NCBI RefSeq assembly: GCF_019429535.1
Contig: NZ_JAHXZM010000003.1
Span: forward strand, 372,001 to 436,000
Direction of reading: 5' to 3'
DNA from: Sphingomonas citricola
GTDB lineage: Bacteria; Pseudomonadota; Alphaproteobacteria; Sphingomonadales; Sphingomonadaceae
DNA: 64,000 nt
A program made the translations under genes and the position numbers. Below are positions 8,783-19,247 of this stretch, piece after piece; the stretch's first letter is position 1; each line of letters starts with the position of its first letter. The notes beneath the pieces are model-generated. The model was not told where the DNA came from, did no database searches, and was given only the letters and a program-made list of their open reading frames with translations.

Positions 8783-9516
8783 CGCGCTTCGCGCTGACGG
8801 TCGAGTTCGACGGACGGCCATTCATGGGATGGCAGCGCCAGCCGCATGGGCCCAGCGTGCAGGGCGCGATCGAGGACGCCCTCCAGACTATCACTGGCGA
8901 GACGGCGACGGTACACGCGGCGGGGCGGACCGACGCGGGCGTACACGGCCTCGCGATGCGCGCGCACGTCGATGTCGCGAAGGCGATCACGCCGTTCCGG
9001 CTGATGGAGGCATTGAACGCGCGGCTCAGGCCGCAACCGGTCGCGGTGCTGGCGTGTGAGGAAGTGGCGGACGACTGGCACGCGCGCTTCTCGTGCCTGG
9101 GGCGTTCCTACGAATATCGCATCGTCAATCGCCGCGCGCCGCTGACGTTCGAGCGCGGCCTCGCGTGGCAGGTGCCGCAACCACTCGACGCCGAGGCGAT
9201 GGACGCGGGCGCGCAGATGCTCGTCGGTCGCCACGACTTCACCACCTTCCGCTCGGTGCATTGCCAGTCGGCGAGCCCGGTCAAGACGCTTTCACGGCTG
9301 CGCGTGCGGCGCGAGGGCGACCGCGTGGCGGTGGAGGCGGCGGCGCGGTCGTTCCTCCACCATCAGGTACGCTCGATGGTCGGGTGTCTCGTCCTCGTCG
9401 GGCTCGGGCGGTGGAGCACCGCGCGGTTGCGCGAGGCGCTCGAAGCGGCGGACCGCGCGCAGCTCGGCCTCAATGCCCCCCCCGACGGGCTGTTCTTCGT
9501 CGACGCGGATTATTGA
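8779..9516 (+). CDS. truA: tRNA pseudouridine(38-40) synthase TruA
   Basis: 245 residues from GTG at 8779 ([19 protein letters not shown]), which overlaps the fmt stop in a GTGA. The catalytic motif [10 protein letters not shown] has Asp52. Later motifs include the conserved [10 protein letters not shown] region and [13 protein letters not shown]. TruA makes pseudouridine at positions 38-40 in the tRNA anticodon stem. Its 3' end overlaps the convergent RNA methyltransferase gene by 7 bases. Confidence 0.95.
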   Translation: MTRFALTVEFDGRPFMGWQRQPHGPSVQGAIEDALQTITGETATVHAAGRTDAGVHGLAMRAHVDVAKAITPFRLMEALNARLRPQPVAVLACEEVADDWHARFSCLGRSYEYRIVNRRAPLTFERGLAWQVPQPLDAEAMDAGAQMLVGRHDFTTFRSVHCQSASPVKTLSRLRVRREGDRVAVEAAARSFLHHQVRSMVGCLVLVGLGRWSTARLREALEAADRAQLGLNAPPDGLFFVDADY

Positions 9517-10682
9517 CGCGAGAAGCGCGCGGCGAACTCGGTGTGGGTCGACCAGCGGAACTGGCCGACGGGCACGATCCAGTCGAGCCGATAGCCGCCT
9601 TCGCACATGATCTTCGCATCGCGCGCGAAGCTGCTGGGATTGCACGAGACATAAGCGACGCGCGGAACCCGCGCGAGTGCGAGCGCGTCGATCTGCTCGC
9701 GCGCGCCGGCGCGTGGCGGGTCGAGCACGATCGCGTCGAAGCGGTCGAGCTCGGCGGTGGTGAGCGGGCGGCGGTAGAGGTCGCGGTGCTCGGTGAAGAC
9801 CAGCCGCTGCGCGCGGTCGGCACCGGCCTTCAATGACAGGATCGCGTCGCGCCCGCCCTCGGCGGCATAGACGCGGCCAGGCAGCGAGAGAGCGAAGGTG
9901 CCGAGCCCCGCGAACAAATCGGCGGTGATGCGCGGAGTACCAATCGCTTCCTGCACGGCGGCGACCAACGCCGCCTCACCCTCACGCGTCGCCTGCAGGA
10001 ACGCGGAGGGAGGCAGCGGGACCGGCGTGCCGCCGAGCGTCACCGTGACCGCGTCGGGCTCCCAATGCGTCTCGGGGCCGATCCCGTCGTCGAACGCGAT
10101 CCGCGCGACGCGGTGCGCCTGCGCGAATTCGGTGATCGCGTCGGCGTGCTTGAGCCCGGAGGGCGTCACGCCGGTGATCAGTACGTCGACGCCCTGATCG
10201 GCGAGGATCAGGTGGATGTCGAGCCGGCGCCGGGGCTTGAACACGGGCAGCAGCCGCTTGAGCGGACGGACCAGTGCGAACAGTTCGGGCGCGAGCACGT
10301 GGCATTCGTGCAGGTCGATCAGCTGGTGGCTCTTCTCGCCCGAGAAGCCGATCACCCCGGCGGGGTCGTAGTGGAGCGTCGCGCGGCGGCGGGTGCGCGG
10401 CGGGGAGAGTTGCGGCGCGCGTATATCGGTCGTCAGCCCCTGCGCGGCTAGCGCGCCGGCGATGCGGTCGGTCAGGAAGGCGGACCAGCTCTCGTCATCG
10501 AGGTGCTGAAGCTGGCAGCCGCCGCATTCGGGGAAATGGCGGCACGGCGGTGTCTGGTGGTGCGGTCCCGGCGTGATCGTGCCGTCGGGCGCGAGATGGT
10601 CGCCGGGGGCGGCGAGACGCACGTGACGGCCGTCGTCGGCCACGCCCTCGCCGCGCGCCGCGACGCGTGTGATGATGCTCAT
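9510..10682 (-). CDS. RlmD/TrmA-type 23S rRNA/tRNA m5U methyltransferase
   Basis: 390 residues. Cys47, Cys53 and Cys56 ([10 protein letters not shown]) plus the cysteine in HECHV form the Fe-S cluster motif of the family. The N-terminal TRAM region is short. SAM motif [20 protein letters not shown] and the catalytic-cysteine region YVSCNPSSF follow. Family members put a methyl group on C5 of a uridine in 23S rRNA or tRNA; the specific target is not resolved. It starts 9 bases after the NAD(P)H-hydrate repair gene, as last gene of the ilvD operon. Confidence 0.9.
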   Translation of the reverse strand: MSIITRVAARGEGVADDGRHVRLAAPGDHLAPDGTITPGPHHQTPPCRHFPECGGCQLQHLDDESWSAFLTDRIAGALAAQGLTTDIRAPQLSPPRTRRRATLHYDPAGVIGFSGEKSHQLIDLHECHVLAPELFALVRPLKRLLPVFKPRRRLDIHLILADQGVDVLITGVTPSGLKHADAITEFAQAHRVARIAFDDGIGPETHWEPDAVTVTLGGTPVPLPPSAFLQATREGEAALVAAVQEAIGTPRITADLFAGLGTFALSLPGRVYAAEGGRDAILSLKAGADRAQRLVFTEHRDLYRRPLTTAELDRFDAIVLDPPRAGAREQIDALALARVPRVAYVSCNPSSFARDAKIMCEGGYRLDWIVPVGQFRWSTHTEFAARFSRQ

Positions 10683-10691
10683 CGCCGCGCC

Positions 10692-12083
10692 CTAGAGCGA
10701 TTTGGTCGCGGCGTCACGCGCACCCGCCAGCGCGCGCGCGAGATCGTCGGCGATGAACGCGACGCCGCATTGCCGCGCCGCCTCGCCGTGGAGCCAGACT
10801 CCCGCCGCGGCGGCATCGAGCGGATCGAAACCGGTGGCGAGACACGCCGCGATCGCACCCGCGAGCACGTCACCGCTGCCCGCGGTCGAGAGCCAGTTGC
10901 TCGCCGCGGACGCGATACGCGCGCGCCCATCGGGCGCGGCGATCACGGTATCGGCGCCCTTGAACACGACGACGGCGTCCGCGGACCGCGCCGCCTCACG
11001 CGCGCGATCGAGCTTGCTGCCCTGCCCCTCCCCGAACAGCGCCGCGAATTCGCCCGCGTGCGGGGTCAGGATGAGGGGCGCTCGGCGTGCGCACAGCCGC
11101 TCGGGCGTGACGAGGTGGAGCGCGTCGCCGTCGATGACGAGCGGATGGTCGGTGTCAAGCGCCTGCTCGAGCAGCACGCGCATCGCGTCGTCGCGGCCGA
11201 GCCCGGGGCCGATCAATAGCGCACCGATCCGCGGGTCGTCGAGCGACTCGTCATCGAGCGGCCGGCGGACGAGCGCGTGCGGCGCGGCGGGGATCGTCGC
11301 ACCGAGCAGGGCAACGTAACCGGCACCGGCGTGCATCGCCGCGCTCGCTGCCAACTCGGCCGCCCCCGCCATTCGCCCCTTGATGACCGCGACCATGCCG
11401 CGGTTGAACTTGTGCGACGCTGGGTTCGGCGAGGGAAGACTGGGAGGCGCTAGCGAGTACGTCGCCGCATCCGCGACGATGCCGATGTCGAGCAGGCGTA
11501 CCGCGCCGCAGTGCGCGGCGGCGGGTTGCAGCAGATGTGCGGGCTTGAGCGCGCCGAGCGCGAGCGTGATGTCGGCGCATGTCGGGCATCCGAGGAGCGC
11601 ACCGCTGTCGGAATCGATGCCGCTCGGCAGGTCGATGGCGATCGTCAGGCGCGCCGCGGTCGACAGACGCTTGAGCGACGCAACCGCATCGTCGTCCAGC
11701 GCGCGCGTGAGGCCGATGCCGAACAGCGCGTCGACGAGTATGGGAGCAGGCGCGGCAGAGGCAAGCGCCTCGATCGGTCCCGTCCAGGCGTCGCGCGCTT
11801 GTCGGGCGCTGTCGGTACGCGGCGCGGCGAGTGCGGCGACGCGGACCGGATGTCCCGCGGCGGCGAGCGTGGTGGCGATCACGTAGCCATCGCCGCCGTT
11901 ATTTCCCGGGCCGCACAGGACCAGCACCTCGCCACCCGCGGACACGCGCCGGATCGCGTGCGCGCACGCCTCCCCTGCGCGCCGCATCATGGCGAATGGC
12001 TCGTCGCCGCCTGCGAAGGCGCGTGCCTCCGCCGCACGCATCTCGGCCGCGGTCAGGACGGCAGCGCCCGCGACCGGCGTCAC
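10692..12083 (-). CDS. nnr: Bifunctional NAD(P)HX epimerase / ADP-dependent NAD(P)HX dehydratase
   Basis: 463 residues from GTG at 12083, which overlaps the stop of the upstream lipoprotein gene (GTGA); the longer frame is arginine-rich shadow. The N-terminal epimerase half has VLCGPGNNGGDGYV. The C-terminal ribokinase-fold dehydratase half has LTPHAGEF and STAGSGDVLAG. Together they repair hydrated NADH and NADPH, which form spontaneously or through GAPDH side activity. Sequence identifies both domains clearly; no residue expected in the active sites looks lost. Confidence 0.94.
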   Translation of the reverse strand: MTPVAGAAVLTAAEMRAAEARAFAGGDEPFAMMRRAGEACAHAIRRVSAGGEVLVLCGPGNNGGDGYVIATTLAAAGHPVRVAALAAPRTDSARQARDAWTGPIEALASAAPAPILVDALFGIGLTRALDDDAVASLKRLSTAARLTIAIDLPSGIDSDSGALLGCPTCADITLALGALKPAHLLQPAAAHCGAVRLLDIGIVADAATYSLAPPSLPSPNPASHKFNRGMVAVIKGRMAGAAELAASAAMHAGAGYVALLGATIPAAPHALVRRPLDDESLDDPRIGALLIGPGLGRDDAMRVLLEQALDTDHPLVIDGDALHLVTPERLCARRAPLILTPHAGEFAALFGEGQGSKLDRAREAARSADAVVVFKGADTVIAAPDGRARIASAASNWLSTAGSGDVLAGAIAACLATGFDPLDAAAAGVWLHGEAARQCGVAFIADDLARALAGARDAATKSL

Positions 12084-12484
12084 TTCGCGGCCGCGCCCCT
12101 GATGGTCGCGGGCAAGCGGTAGATGTCGTCGCCGAGCGCGACCTCGATCTCGTTCGCGCCCACCAGCGTCACCTGCGCTGGCAGCGCGCCATCGGCGGCG
12201 ACGACGCCGCGCCCGTCCCTGGTGACGAGCAGCCGGCGGAACCCGCCATCGGGGTGACGAACCGTCAGGACGAGCCCGCGATCGCTTTCCTGCCGCTCGA
12301 CGCTGCACACGCGCGATAGCGTCGCGGCGGAACCGACCGCGCAATTGATCAACCCGTCATCGGCCGCTTCCTGATCCTGCACTGCCTCGACGTTCGCGAG
12401 CACCTGCGTGTTCGCGGTCTGCTCGGGCGAACAGGCCGCGGCGAGCATCGCAAACAGGATCGCGCTAGATGTCCGCGTAGACAT
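12080..12484 (-). CDS. Small predicted lipoprotein of unknown function
   Basis: 134 residues from ATG at 12484, inside the end of ilvD (20-base overlap). A basic start, a hydrophobic stretch and Cys18 in LAAAC form a type II signal peptide, so the mature protein is predicted to be lipid-anchored at the envelope. The rest has two further cysteines (INCAVG and SRVCSV) that could form a disulfide, followed by a beta-rich region ([20 protein letters not shown]). I do not recognise a family. Position between ilvD and nnr, with overlaps on both sides, shows it is expressed with them but says little about its job. Confidence 0.75.
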   Translation of the reverse strand: MSTRTSSAILFAMLAAACSPEQTANTQVLANVEAVQDQEAADDGLINCAVGSAATLSRVCSVERQESDRGLVLTVRHPDGGFRRLLVTRDGRGVVAADGALPAQVTLVGANEIEVALGDDIYRLPATIRGAAAK

Positions 12485-14186
12485 GCGTCTCGGCTTTCGC
12501 GCCGGGATGGGTGACAGCGCCCTTGTAGGCGGGACCGACGTTCTGGGCATAGCGCCACAATGCGCCTGAGCCATAGTCGTTGCGCCGCGCCTGCCAGCGC
12601 GCGCGGCGATCGGCGAGCACGTCGTCGGCGACGAGCAGGTCGATCGTGCCTGACTCGGCATCGATGCGGATCGTGTCGCCGTCCTCGACCAGCGCGATGG
12701 GGCCACCGTCCGCCGCCTCGGGTCCGACGTGGCCGATGCAGAAGCCGCGCGTCGCGCCCGAGAAGCGGCCATCGGTGATGAGGGCGACCTTCTCGCCCAT
12801 GCCGAGGCCGTAGAGCGCCGCAGTGGTCGACAGCATCTCGCGCATGCCGGGACCGCCCTTCGGCCCCTCGTAACGGATGACGACGACCTCGCCTTCGCGG
12901 ATCGCGCGTGCCTCGACCGCGGCGAAGGCGTCCTCCTCGCAATCGAAGCAGCGCGCGGGCCCTTCGAAGTGGAGCCGGTGCATGCCGGCGACCTTCACGA
13001 TCGCACCGTCGGGGGCGAGGCTGCCGCGCAGGCCGACGACGCCGCCGGTCGGGGTGATCGGCGCGCGCGCGTCGTAGATCACCTTCTGATCGGGGTTCCA
13101 CGTCACCTGGTCGATGTTCTCGGCGAGCGTGCGGCCGGTGACGGTCAGGCAATCCCCGTGGAGCAACCCTTCCGCCAGCAGCGTCTTCATCAGCATGTAG
13201 ACACCGCCCGCCTCGTACATGTCCTTGGCGACGTATTTTCCGCCGGGTTTGAGGTCGGCGATATAGGGCGTCGTCTTGAAGATCTCGGCGACGTCGAACA
13301 GGTCGAATTCGATCCCCGCCTCGTGCGCCATCGCTGGCAGATGCAGCGCGCCGTTGGTCGAGCCGCCGGTTGCGGCGACAATGCGCGCGGCATTCTCGAA
13401 CGCCTCGCGCGTGCAGATGTCGCGCGGGCGGATGTTGGCGGCGAGCAATTCCATCACCTGCGCGCCTGCCGCGACCGCGATCTGCTCGCGCGAGGTATAA
13501 GGTGCCGGCACCATGTTGCTGTTGGGCAACGACAAACCGATCGCCTCGCCGACGCAGGCCATGGTGTTGGCGGTATATTGCCCGCCGCACGCACCGTGGC
13601 CGGGACACGCGACCTTCTCGAGCGCGTGCACCTCGCTGATCGGGCAGGCGCCCGCGGCGTAGCGGCCGACAACCTCGAACACGTCGACGACGGTGACGTC
13701 ACGGTCCTCGAACCGGCCCGGCAGGATCGATCCGCCGTAGACGAAGATCGACGGCACGTTGAGCCGGAGCATCGCCATCATCATGCCCGGCAGCGACTTA
13801 TCGCACCCCGCGAAACCGACCAGGGCGTCGTAGCAATGCCCGCGCACGGAAAGCTCGACCGAGTCGGCGATCACCTCGCGGCTGACGAGGCTCGACTTCA
13901 TCCCCTGATGCCCCATCGCGATCCCGTCTGTGACGGTGATCGTGTTGAAGCGGCGCGGCATGCCCCCGCCCTGTTCCACCCCGCGGCGCGCCGCATCGGC
14001 CTGCGCATCGAGCGTCGTGTTGCACGGCGCGCTGTCGTTGCCCGCGGAGGCGAGCGCCACGAACGGACGCGCGATCTCCTCCTCTGAAAGCCCCATCGCG
14101 TAGTAATAGCTGCGGTGCGGCGCGCGCTCGGGACCGACCGAGACGTGGCGGCTCGGCAGGCGGTTCTTGTCGAAACGGGTGGTCAT
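12465..14186 (-). CDS. ilvD: Dihydroxy-acid dehydratase
   Basis: 573 residues from ATG at 14186 ([18 protein letters not shown]). Cysteines in [23 protein letters not shown] and [16 protein letters not shown] are the Fe-S ligands and define the IlvD/Edd family. The C-terminus has [18 protein letters not shown]. It makes 2-keto acids for isoleucine and valine synthesis. Downstream genes overlap or nearly abut (lipoprotein, nnr, RNA methyltransferase), so this is a four-gene operon. Its paralogue edd is at the other end of the window. Confidence 0.95.
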   Translation of the reverse strand: MTTRFDKNRLPSRHVSVGPERAPHRSYYYAMGLSEEEIARPFVALASAGNDSAPCNTTLDAQADAARRGVEQGGGMPRRFNTITVTDGIAMGHQGMKSSLVSREVIADSVELSVRGHCYDALVGFAGCDKSLPGMMMAMLRLNVPSIFVYGGSILPGRFEDRDVTVVDVFEVVGRYAAGACPISEVHALEKVACPGHGACGGQYTANTMACVGEAIGLSLPNSNMVPAPYTSREQIAVAAGAQVMELLAANIRPRDICTREAFENAARIVAATGGSTNGALHLPAMAHEAGIEFDLFDVAEIFKTTPYIADLKPGGKYVAKDMYEAGGVYMLMKTLLAEGLLHGDCLTVTGRTLAENIDQVTWNPDQKVIYDARAPITPTGGVVGLRGSLAPDGAIVKVAGMHRLHFEGPARCFDCEEDAFAAVEARAIREGEVVVIRYEGPKGGPGMREMLSTTAALYGLGMGEKVALITDGRFSGATRGFCIGHVGPEAADGGPIALVEDGDTIRIDAESGTIDLLVADDVLADRRARWQARRNDYGSGALWRYAQNVGPAYKGAVTHPGAKAETHVYADI

Positions 14187-14277
14187 GCCGCGCGCTATGC
14201 TGCGCGTGCGCAAGCTATGGCAAGGCTAGATGCGAAGATTTGTCAGAAAAGTTCGCGGGCCGTGCGGTGCGACCGGA

Positions 14278-14619
14278 TCAACCGAGTTGCGCGAGCGCTT
14301 GCTCGACCCCTTCCATCGTGTACGGCTTGGGCAGCATCGGCCGATCGCGATACTCGGGCGCAATATCCTCGCCACCGCCGCCGCTCGCGAAGACGAAGGG
14401 GATGTTCTTCGCCGCCAGTGCTTCCGCGATCGCGAAGCTCTTCTCGCCACCGCGGAGATTGACGTCGAGGATCGCCGCGTCGAGCTCGCCCTCCGCCACC
14501 ATCGGCAGCGCCGCCGCGACGCTGTCGGCGGTGCCCGCGTGCTGGCGGTCGAGCGCGTCGAGGAAGTCCTCGAGCATCATCGCGATCAGCGGTTCGTCTT
14601 CGACCAGGAGCACGCGCAT
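14278..14619 (-). CDS. Single-domain response regulator
   Basis: 113 residues from ATG at 14619 (MRVLLVEDEPLIAMMLEDFL). An ATG two codons earlier lies only one base after AAGGTGG, so 14619 fits the ribosome binding site better. It is a receiver domain only: acidic pocket in VEDEP, phosphoacceptor Asp52 in AILDVNL, and conserved lysine in LPKPYT. There is no output domain, so it probably works by protein contact or as a phosphate shuttle. It lies 70 bases downstream of the CckA-like kinase gene on the same strand and may interact with it, but this is inference. Confidence 0.88.
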   Translation of the reverse strand: MRVLLVEDEPLIAMMLEDFLDALDRQHAGTADSVAAALPMVAEGELDAAILDVNLRGGEKSFAIAEALAAKNIPFVFASGGGGEDIAPEYRDRPMLPKPYTMEGVEQALAQLG

Positions 14620-14688
14620 CGTCATTCCACCTTGCCATAACGCGCGCGCAGGTGAGCGCAACCTCGGGCGTTATCGTCTTGATCCACG

Positions 14689-17070
14689 TCAACCATTCGC
14701 GAGCGCGTCGCGCGCGGCCTCGGCGAGCTGCTGGACCGAGAAGGGTTTGGGCAGGAATGCTACGTGATCGAGGTCGATCGAGCGGCGCAACTGCTCCTCG
14801 GCGTAGCCCGACATGAACAGGATCGGGATGTCGGGGTAGCGCTGCCGCACCGCGCGTGCGAGCGTCGGGCCGTCCATCACCGGCATCATCACGTCCGACA
14901 CGATCAGGCTCGGCCGTTCGGCGGTTTCGAGCAGTTCGAGCGCGGCCTCTCCGTGATCGGCGGCGAGCACGGTATAACCCTGCCGCGTCAGCGCGCGCTC
15001 GGCGATGGCGCGGACCATGTCCTCGTCCTCGACCAGCAGGATCGTGCCACTGCCCCAGGTGTCGGTCGGCTTGGTGCGCACGGTCGCGCGCGGGGCGGCA
15101 CTCTCCTCGCCCGCGGCGTGGACGGGGAAATAGATTGTGAAGGTCGCACCCTGACCGGGGCGCGAATCCGCGAAAATGTATCCGCCCGACTGTTTGACGA
15201 TCCCGTAAACCGTCGAGAGGCCGAGCCCGGTGCCCTTGCCCACCTCCTTGGTGGTGAAGAACGGCTCGAAGATCTTGGGCAACACCTCGGGCGGGATGCC
15301 GGTGCCGGTATCGGTGATCTCCAGCGCGGTATAATCGCCGAGCGGCATGATATCGGTGCCGCGTGCGCGCACCTCGGCGATCGTCGCGGCGCGCGTCTGG
15401 ATCGTGACGCGTCCGCCGCCGCCGGTCGCGCCCGGGCCCTTCGTCAGCATCGCGTCGCGCGCGTTGACCGCCAGGTTGACGACGACCTGTTCGAGCTGGC
15501 CCGGATCGGCCCGGACTGCGCCGAGATCGCGACCGTGCTTGACCTCGAGCACCACCGTCTCGCCGAGGAGGCGGCGCAGCAGGGTCGATACTTCCGACAC
15601 CACGTCGGGCAGTTGCAGCACCTGTGGGCGCAGCGTCTGCTGGCGCGAGAAGGCGAGCAACTGCCGCGTCAGGCTCGCCGCGCGGTTGGAATTGGCGCGG
15701 ATCTGCTGGATGTCGTCGTAATCGCTGTCGCCGGGCGAATGGCGCATCAGCATCAGGTCGCAGTGACCGATGATCGCGGTCAGAATGTTGTTGAAATCGT
15801 GCGCGACACCGCCCGCGAGCTGGCCGACCGCCTGCATCTTGGTCGCCTGCGCGACCTCGCGCTTGAGGCGGTTCTCCTCGCCATTCTCCTTGAACGACAG
15901 CAGCACCGAGGCACCACCGAAGCCGCGCGTGGCGGCGATCGAAAGCGCAACGGGTTCGTCGGGGTGTCCCTTCAACCGGATGGCGAGGTCGGCCGACTGC
16001 GCGCCCCCGGTGGTGAAACGCCGCACCGCGTCGGCGACCGCGGCCTTGTCCTCTCGAACGACGAGGTCGCCGGGATAGAGCGGCGGCGCGGCTGGCTCGG
16101 CGGCGGCCATGCGGGCGAAAGCGGCGTTCATGGCAATGAACCTCCCCTCGCGGTCGACCAACGCGAGGCCGAAGGGGATGACCGACAGGAGCGTCTGCAC
16201 GTCCTGCGGGTTGCCGACCGCGGGGGCGCTACCGAGGTCATCGATCAGCGCGACGAGCATCGGCGTCCCCTCCCCGCTGCCGAGCGCGACCTGGAGCAGG
16301 CGGAGCGGCGCCGCCTCCTCGTCGCGGGTGAAGTGGACGGTGCCGTGCGCGTCGCCGACGAGGAGCTCGGCGAGGTCGTGACCCGCGATCGCGGCATCGG
16401 CCCGCCCGAGCGCGCGCGCGCACAGCACGCGGTTGCCCGCGACGACGCGGCCCGCGGGATCCATCAGCGCGGCCATGACCCCGGCCTCCCCCAGCCGGTC
16501 GCCGAGCGTGCCGGCCAGTTCGCGCGCGAGATCGCCGAGCGTGTCGACCGCGCGCTGCCCGGCGAAGCGCCAGACGAGGTGATCGCCCGCGTGGCCCGAG
16601 CGCGTCACCTCGACCGAGAGCGGCGCCCCCGCGACCTCGATCCGCGCGAGCGTCGCCTGACCATCGCGCCACGCATCGCGCCCGGCCGCAGTCAGCCGCA
16701 CGAGATCGGCGTCGGAGACCGAGAGCGCGGGCGGCGTCGGGAAACCGTCGCACAGCGTTTCGTACGCCGCATTGGCGCAGACGAGATGCCCGCTGCGCCC
16801 CGTCACCGCGACCGCGTCGGCGTTGCTGCCCGCCAGTGCGGCGGCGAGCGACCAGTCGGTCACCGGTTCCACCACGGGTGATTTGGCAAAGGCGACGCGC
16901 AGGCCGATTGCGACGCCCATGATCACCACCGCCGCGGCGAGGAAGCCTGCCGCGACGACGATGCTGCCGATCAGCCACAGCACGAGGCCGCCCGCCACCG
17001 CCCCGGCGGCGAGCGCGATCAGCAGCGCGGCGCGCGGGCCGCCCGCTATCCCTGATCCCCCTGCGCGCAT
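14689..17070 (-). CDS. cckA: CckA-type hybrid sensor histidine kinase
   Basis: 793 residues: two membrane helices at the N-terminus (about 12-60), PAS-like regions up to about residue 400, HisKA with [13 protein letters not shown] (His424), HATPase with TGTGIPPEV and [15 protein letters not shown], and a C-terminal receiver with Asp726 in [12 protein letters not shown]. The H-box sequence and layout are those of CckA, which phosphorylates CtrA through ChpT to control the cell cycle and motility in alphaproteobacteria. It starts 13 bases after the M13 peptidase stop. Neither ctrA nor chpT is in the window. Confidence 0.9.
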   Translation of the reverse strand: MRAGGSGIAGGPRAALLIALAAGAVAGGLVLWLIGSIVVAAGFLAAAVVIMGVAIGLRVAFAKSPVVEPVTDWSLAAALAGSNADAVAVTGRSGHLVCANAAYETLCDGFPTPPALSVSDADLVRLTAAGRDAWRDGQATLARIEVAGAPLSVEVTRSGHAGDHLVWRFAGQRAVDTLGDLARELAGTLGDRLGEAGVMAALMDPAGRVVAGNRVLCARALGRADAAIAGHDLAELLVGDAHGTVHFTRDEEAAPLRLLQVALGSGEGTPMLVALIDDLGSAPAVGNPQDVQTLLSVIPFGLALVDREGRFIAMNAAFARMAAAEPAAPPLYPGDLVVREDKAAVADAVRRFTTGGAQSADLAIRLKGHPDEPVALSIAATRGFGGASVLLSFKENGEENRLKREVAQATKMQAVGQLAGGVAHDFNNILTAIIGHCDLMLMRHSPGDSDYDDIQQIRANSNRAASLTRQLLAFSRQQTLRPQVLQLPDVVSEVSTLLRRLLGETVVLEVKHGRDLGAVRADPGQLEQVVVNLAVNARDAMLTKGPGATGGGGRVTIQTRAATIAEVRARGTDIMPLGDYTALEITDTGTGIPPEVLPKIFEPFFTTKEVGKGTGLGLSTVYGIVKQSGGYIFADSRPGQGATFTIYFPVHAAGEESAAPRATVRTKPTDTWGSGTILLVEDEDMVRAIAERALTRQGYTVLAADHGEAALELLETAERPSLIVSDVMMPVMDGPTLARAVRQRYPDIPILFMSGYAEEQLRRSIDLDHVAFLPKPFSVQQLAEAARDALANG

Positions 17071-17083
17071 CGACGCGTGATCG

Positions 17084-19135
17084 TCACCAGATCTTCACGC
17101 GCGCGTCGGGGGCGAGATAAAGCTTGTCGCCGGGCTTGGGCTGAAACGCGGAATACCACGGGTCCATGTTGCGGACGATGTCGGTGCGCTGCTGCGACGG
17201 CGCGTGCGGATCAGTCAGCAGACGCTGGCGCAGGTTCGCCTCGCGGTAATTGCGGCGCCACACCTGCGCCCAGCCGAGGTAGAAGCGCTGATCGGCGGTA
17301 TAGCCGCCGAGCACCGGCGCAGGCTTGCCGCCGAGCGAGGCATGATAGGCGTCGTAGGCCGCCGACAGGCCCGCCAGATCAGCCGAATTCTCGCCGAGGG
17401 TCAGCGCACCCTTCACGTTCATGCCGGGCAGCGGCTGATAGGCGTCATATTGCTGAACGAGTCGCTGGCTGAGCGCGCCGAAACGCTGGACATCGGCGTC
17501 GGTCCACCACTGCGTCAGCCGGCCGTGCGCGTCGTATTTCGCACCCTGATCATCGAAATGGTGGCTCATCTCGTGGCCGATCACCGCGCCGATCCCGCCG
17601 TAATTGACCGCGGGGTCGGCCTTGGGATCGAAGAACGGCGGCTGGAGGATCGCGGCGGGGAAGGTGATCGCGACGAGGCTGAAATCGGCCTGCGCGTTGA
17701 CCGTCATCGGGGTCATGCCCCATTCCCAGCGATAGATCGGGCGACCGAGCTTGGTCACGTTATAGTCGTGGCGCCACTGGTTCGCGCGCAGGCTGTTGCC
17801 GAACGCGTCGCCCGCCTTGATCTCCAGCGCGGAATAATCGCGCCATTTCGACGGATAGCCGATCCGCGGCGTGAACGCGGCGAGCTTTGCGTGCGCCTTG
17901 ACCTTCGTCTCGGGCGCCATCCAGGTCAGCGTGTCGATGCGGCGGTTCATCGCGGCGATGACGTTACGAACGAGCTCGTCCGCCGCCGCCTTCGTCTCGG
18001 GCGGGAAGTAGCGCGCGACATAGACCTTGCCGACCTCGTCGGCGAGCGCGGCGCTGGTGAAGTCGACGCTGCGCTTCCACCGCTCCTGCTGCTGCGGCGT
18101 GCCGCTGAGCACCGTGCCGTAGAAGGCGAAATTCTCGGCATCGAAGGCGCGCGGCAAAACGTCGGCGAAGCCGTCGAAGCTGCGCACCAGCAGTTGGTCG
18201 CGCAGCACGGCGATCGGTGCGGTGCCGATCGCCTGCGCGATCCCGGCGATCGCGGTCGGCTGCGCGACAATCACCGTATCGGCCGCGGTCTTGTTCGCGC
18301 GCATATAGGTCGCGAAGTCGAACCCCGGCGCGGATTGCTGAAGCTGCGCCAGCGTCATCTTGTTGTAGGTCTTGTCGGCGTCGCGGCTGTCGATGCGGGT
18401 CCAGCTGACACGTGCGATCTGGGTCTCGAACGCGACCAAAGCGGCGGCGCGCGCCTCCGCATTCGGCTCCCCCGCGAGAGTCAGCAGGCGGGCGAGATGC
18501 GCCTGATACGCGGCCTTCGCCTGCGCGAGCTTCGCATCGGTGCTGAGGTAGTAATCGCGGTCGGGCATGCCGAGCCCGGCCTGCGAGACGCTGACCGCGT
18601 AATGGTCGGGATCCTTGTCGTCCTGCGCGACATAGACGCCGAAGGGCGTGTCGACGCCGTTGCGATCCGCCTCCGCCAGCAACGCGGCATAGCCCGACTT
18701 GTCGACCGCCTTGATCTTCGCGAGCCACGGCTGGATCGGTGCGAGCCCGGCGCGGTCGATCGCGGCGGTATCGAGGAAGGTCGAATAGGCCTGACCGATC
18801 TTCGAATTGCCGCTGCCGCGCGCGGCCTCGAGCAAGCCGCGGGTGCGTTGACGCGACAGGTCGGCGAGGACGGAGAAGGCGCCGTAATTGGCCTCGTCCG
18901 CCGGGATCTGCGTCGTCTTCGCCCAGGTACCGTTGGCGAAATCGTAGAAGTCGTCGCCGGGCTTGACCGAGCGGTCCATGCCCGCGGTGTCGAAGCCGAA
19001 GGTGCCGTAGCGCGGGCCCGTGCGCGCGGGCTCGTCAGCCGCGGGGGCGGGCTGCTGCGCCGCGGTCTGTGCGAGAAGCGCCGCGGGGATCAGCGCGGCG
19101 GCGGAAAGTGCAGGAAACAGGATCGAACGACGCAT
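17084..19135 (-). CDS. M13-family (neprilysin-like) zinc metallopeptidase, secreted
   Basis: 683 residues from ATG at 19135 (a TTG two codons earlier is less likely). A signal peptide ends near LAQTAAQQ. The zinc site is HEMSHHFDDQG (His521, Glu522, His525) with the third ligand Glu582 in ENSADLAG. Full length for bacterial M13 enzymes (PepO-like), which cleave oligopeptides. Probably periplasmic. cckA follows after 13 bases. A 7-base inverted repeat (19154-19169) lies just upstream of the start. Confidence 0.94.
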   Translation of the reverse strand: MRRSILFPALSAAALIPAALLAQTAAQQPAPAADEPARTGPRYGTFGFDTAGMDRSVKPGDDFYDFANGTWAKTTQIPADEANYGAFSVLADLSRQRTRGLLEAARGSGNSKIGQAYSTFLDTAAIDRAGLAPIQPWLAKIKAVDKSGYAALLAEADRNGVDTPFGVYVAQDDKDPDHYAVSVSQAGLGMPDRDYYLSTDAKLAQAKAAYQAHLARLLTLAGEPNAEARAAALVAFETQIARVSWTRIDSRDADKTYNKMTLAQLQQSAPGFDFATYMRANKTAADTVIVAQPTAIAGIAQAIGTAPIAVLRDQLLVRSFDGFADVLPRAFDAENFAFYGTVLSGTPQQQERWKRSVDFTSAALADEVGKVYVARYFPPETKAAADELVRNVIAAMNRRIDTLTWMAPETKVKAHAKLAAFTPRIGYPSKWRDYSALEIKAGDAFGNSLRANQWRHDYNVTKLGRPIYRWEWGMTPMTVNAQADFSLVAITFPAAILQPPFFDPKADPAVNYGGIGAVIGHEMSHHFDDQGAKYDAHGRLTQWWTDADVQRFGALSQRLVQQYDAYQPLPGMNVKGALTLGENSADLAGLSAAYDAYHASLGGKPAPVLGGYTADQRFYLGWAQVWRRNYREANLRQRLLTDPHAPSQQRTDIVRNMDPWYSAFQPKPGDKLYLAPDARVKIW

Positions 19136-19153
19136 GAACAATCACCCGTACGG

Positions 19154-19169
19154 AGGAATGACCATTCCT
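19154..19169. promoter_or_regulatory. Short palindrome upstream of the M13 peptidase gene
   Basis: AGGAATG-AC-CATTCCT is a perfect 7-base inverted repeat with a 2-base centre, 19 bases upstream of the peptidase start codon. Its size and symmetry fit a dimeric regulator operator, but no regulator is known for it and it could be chance. Confidence 0.3.
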
Positions 19170-19247
19170 TAGGCTCGGGCAAGGGAGCGCGCCAGCCTCC
19201 CCCGCGTCGCTTAATCGCGGCGGGCGAGGACGGCCGCGCGACGACCG

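Noticed and set aside
14764..16881. A 705-codon plus-strand frame
   Set aside because: Antisense to cckA, no domain or start signal.
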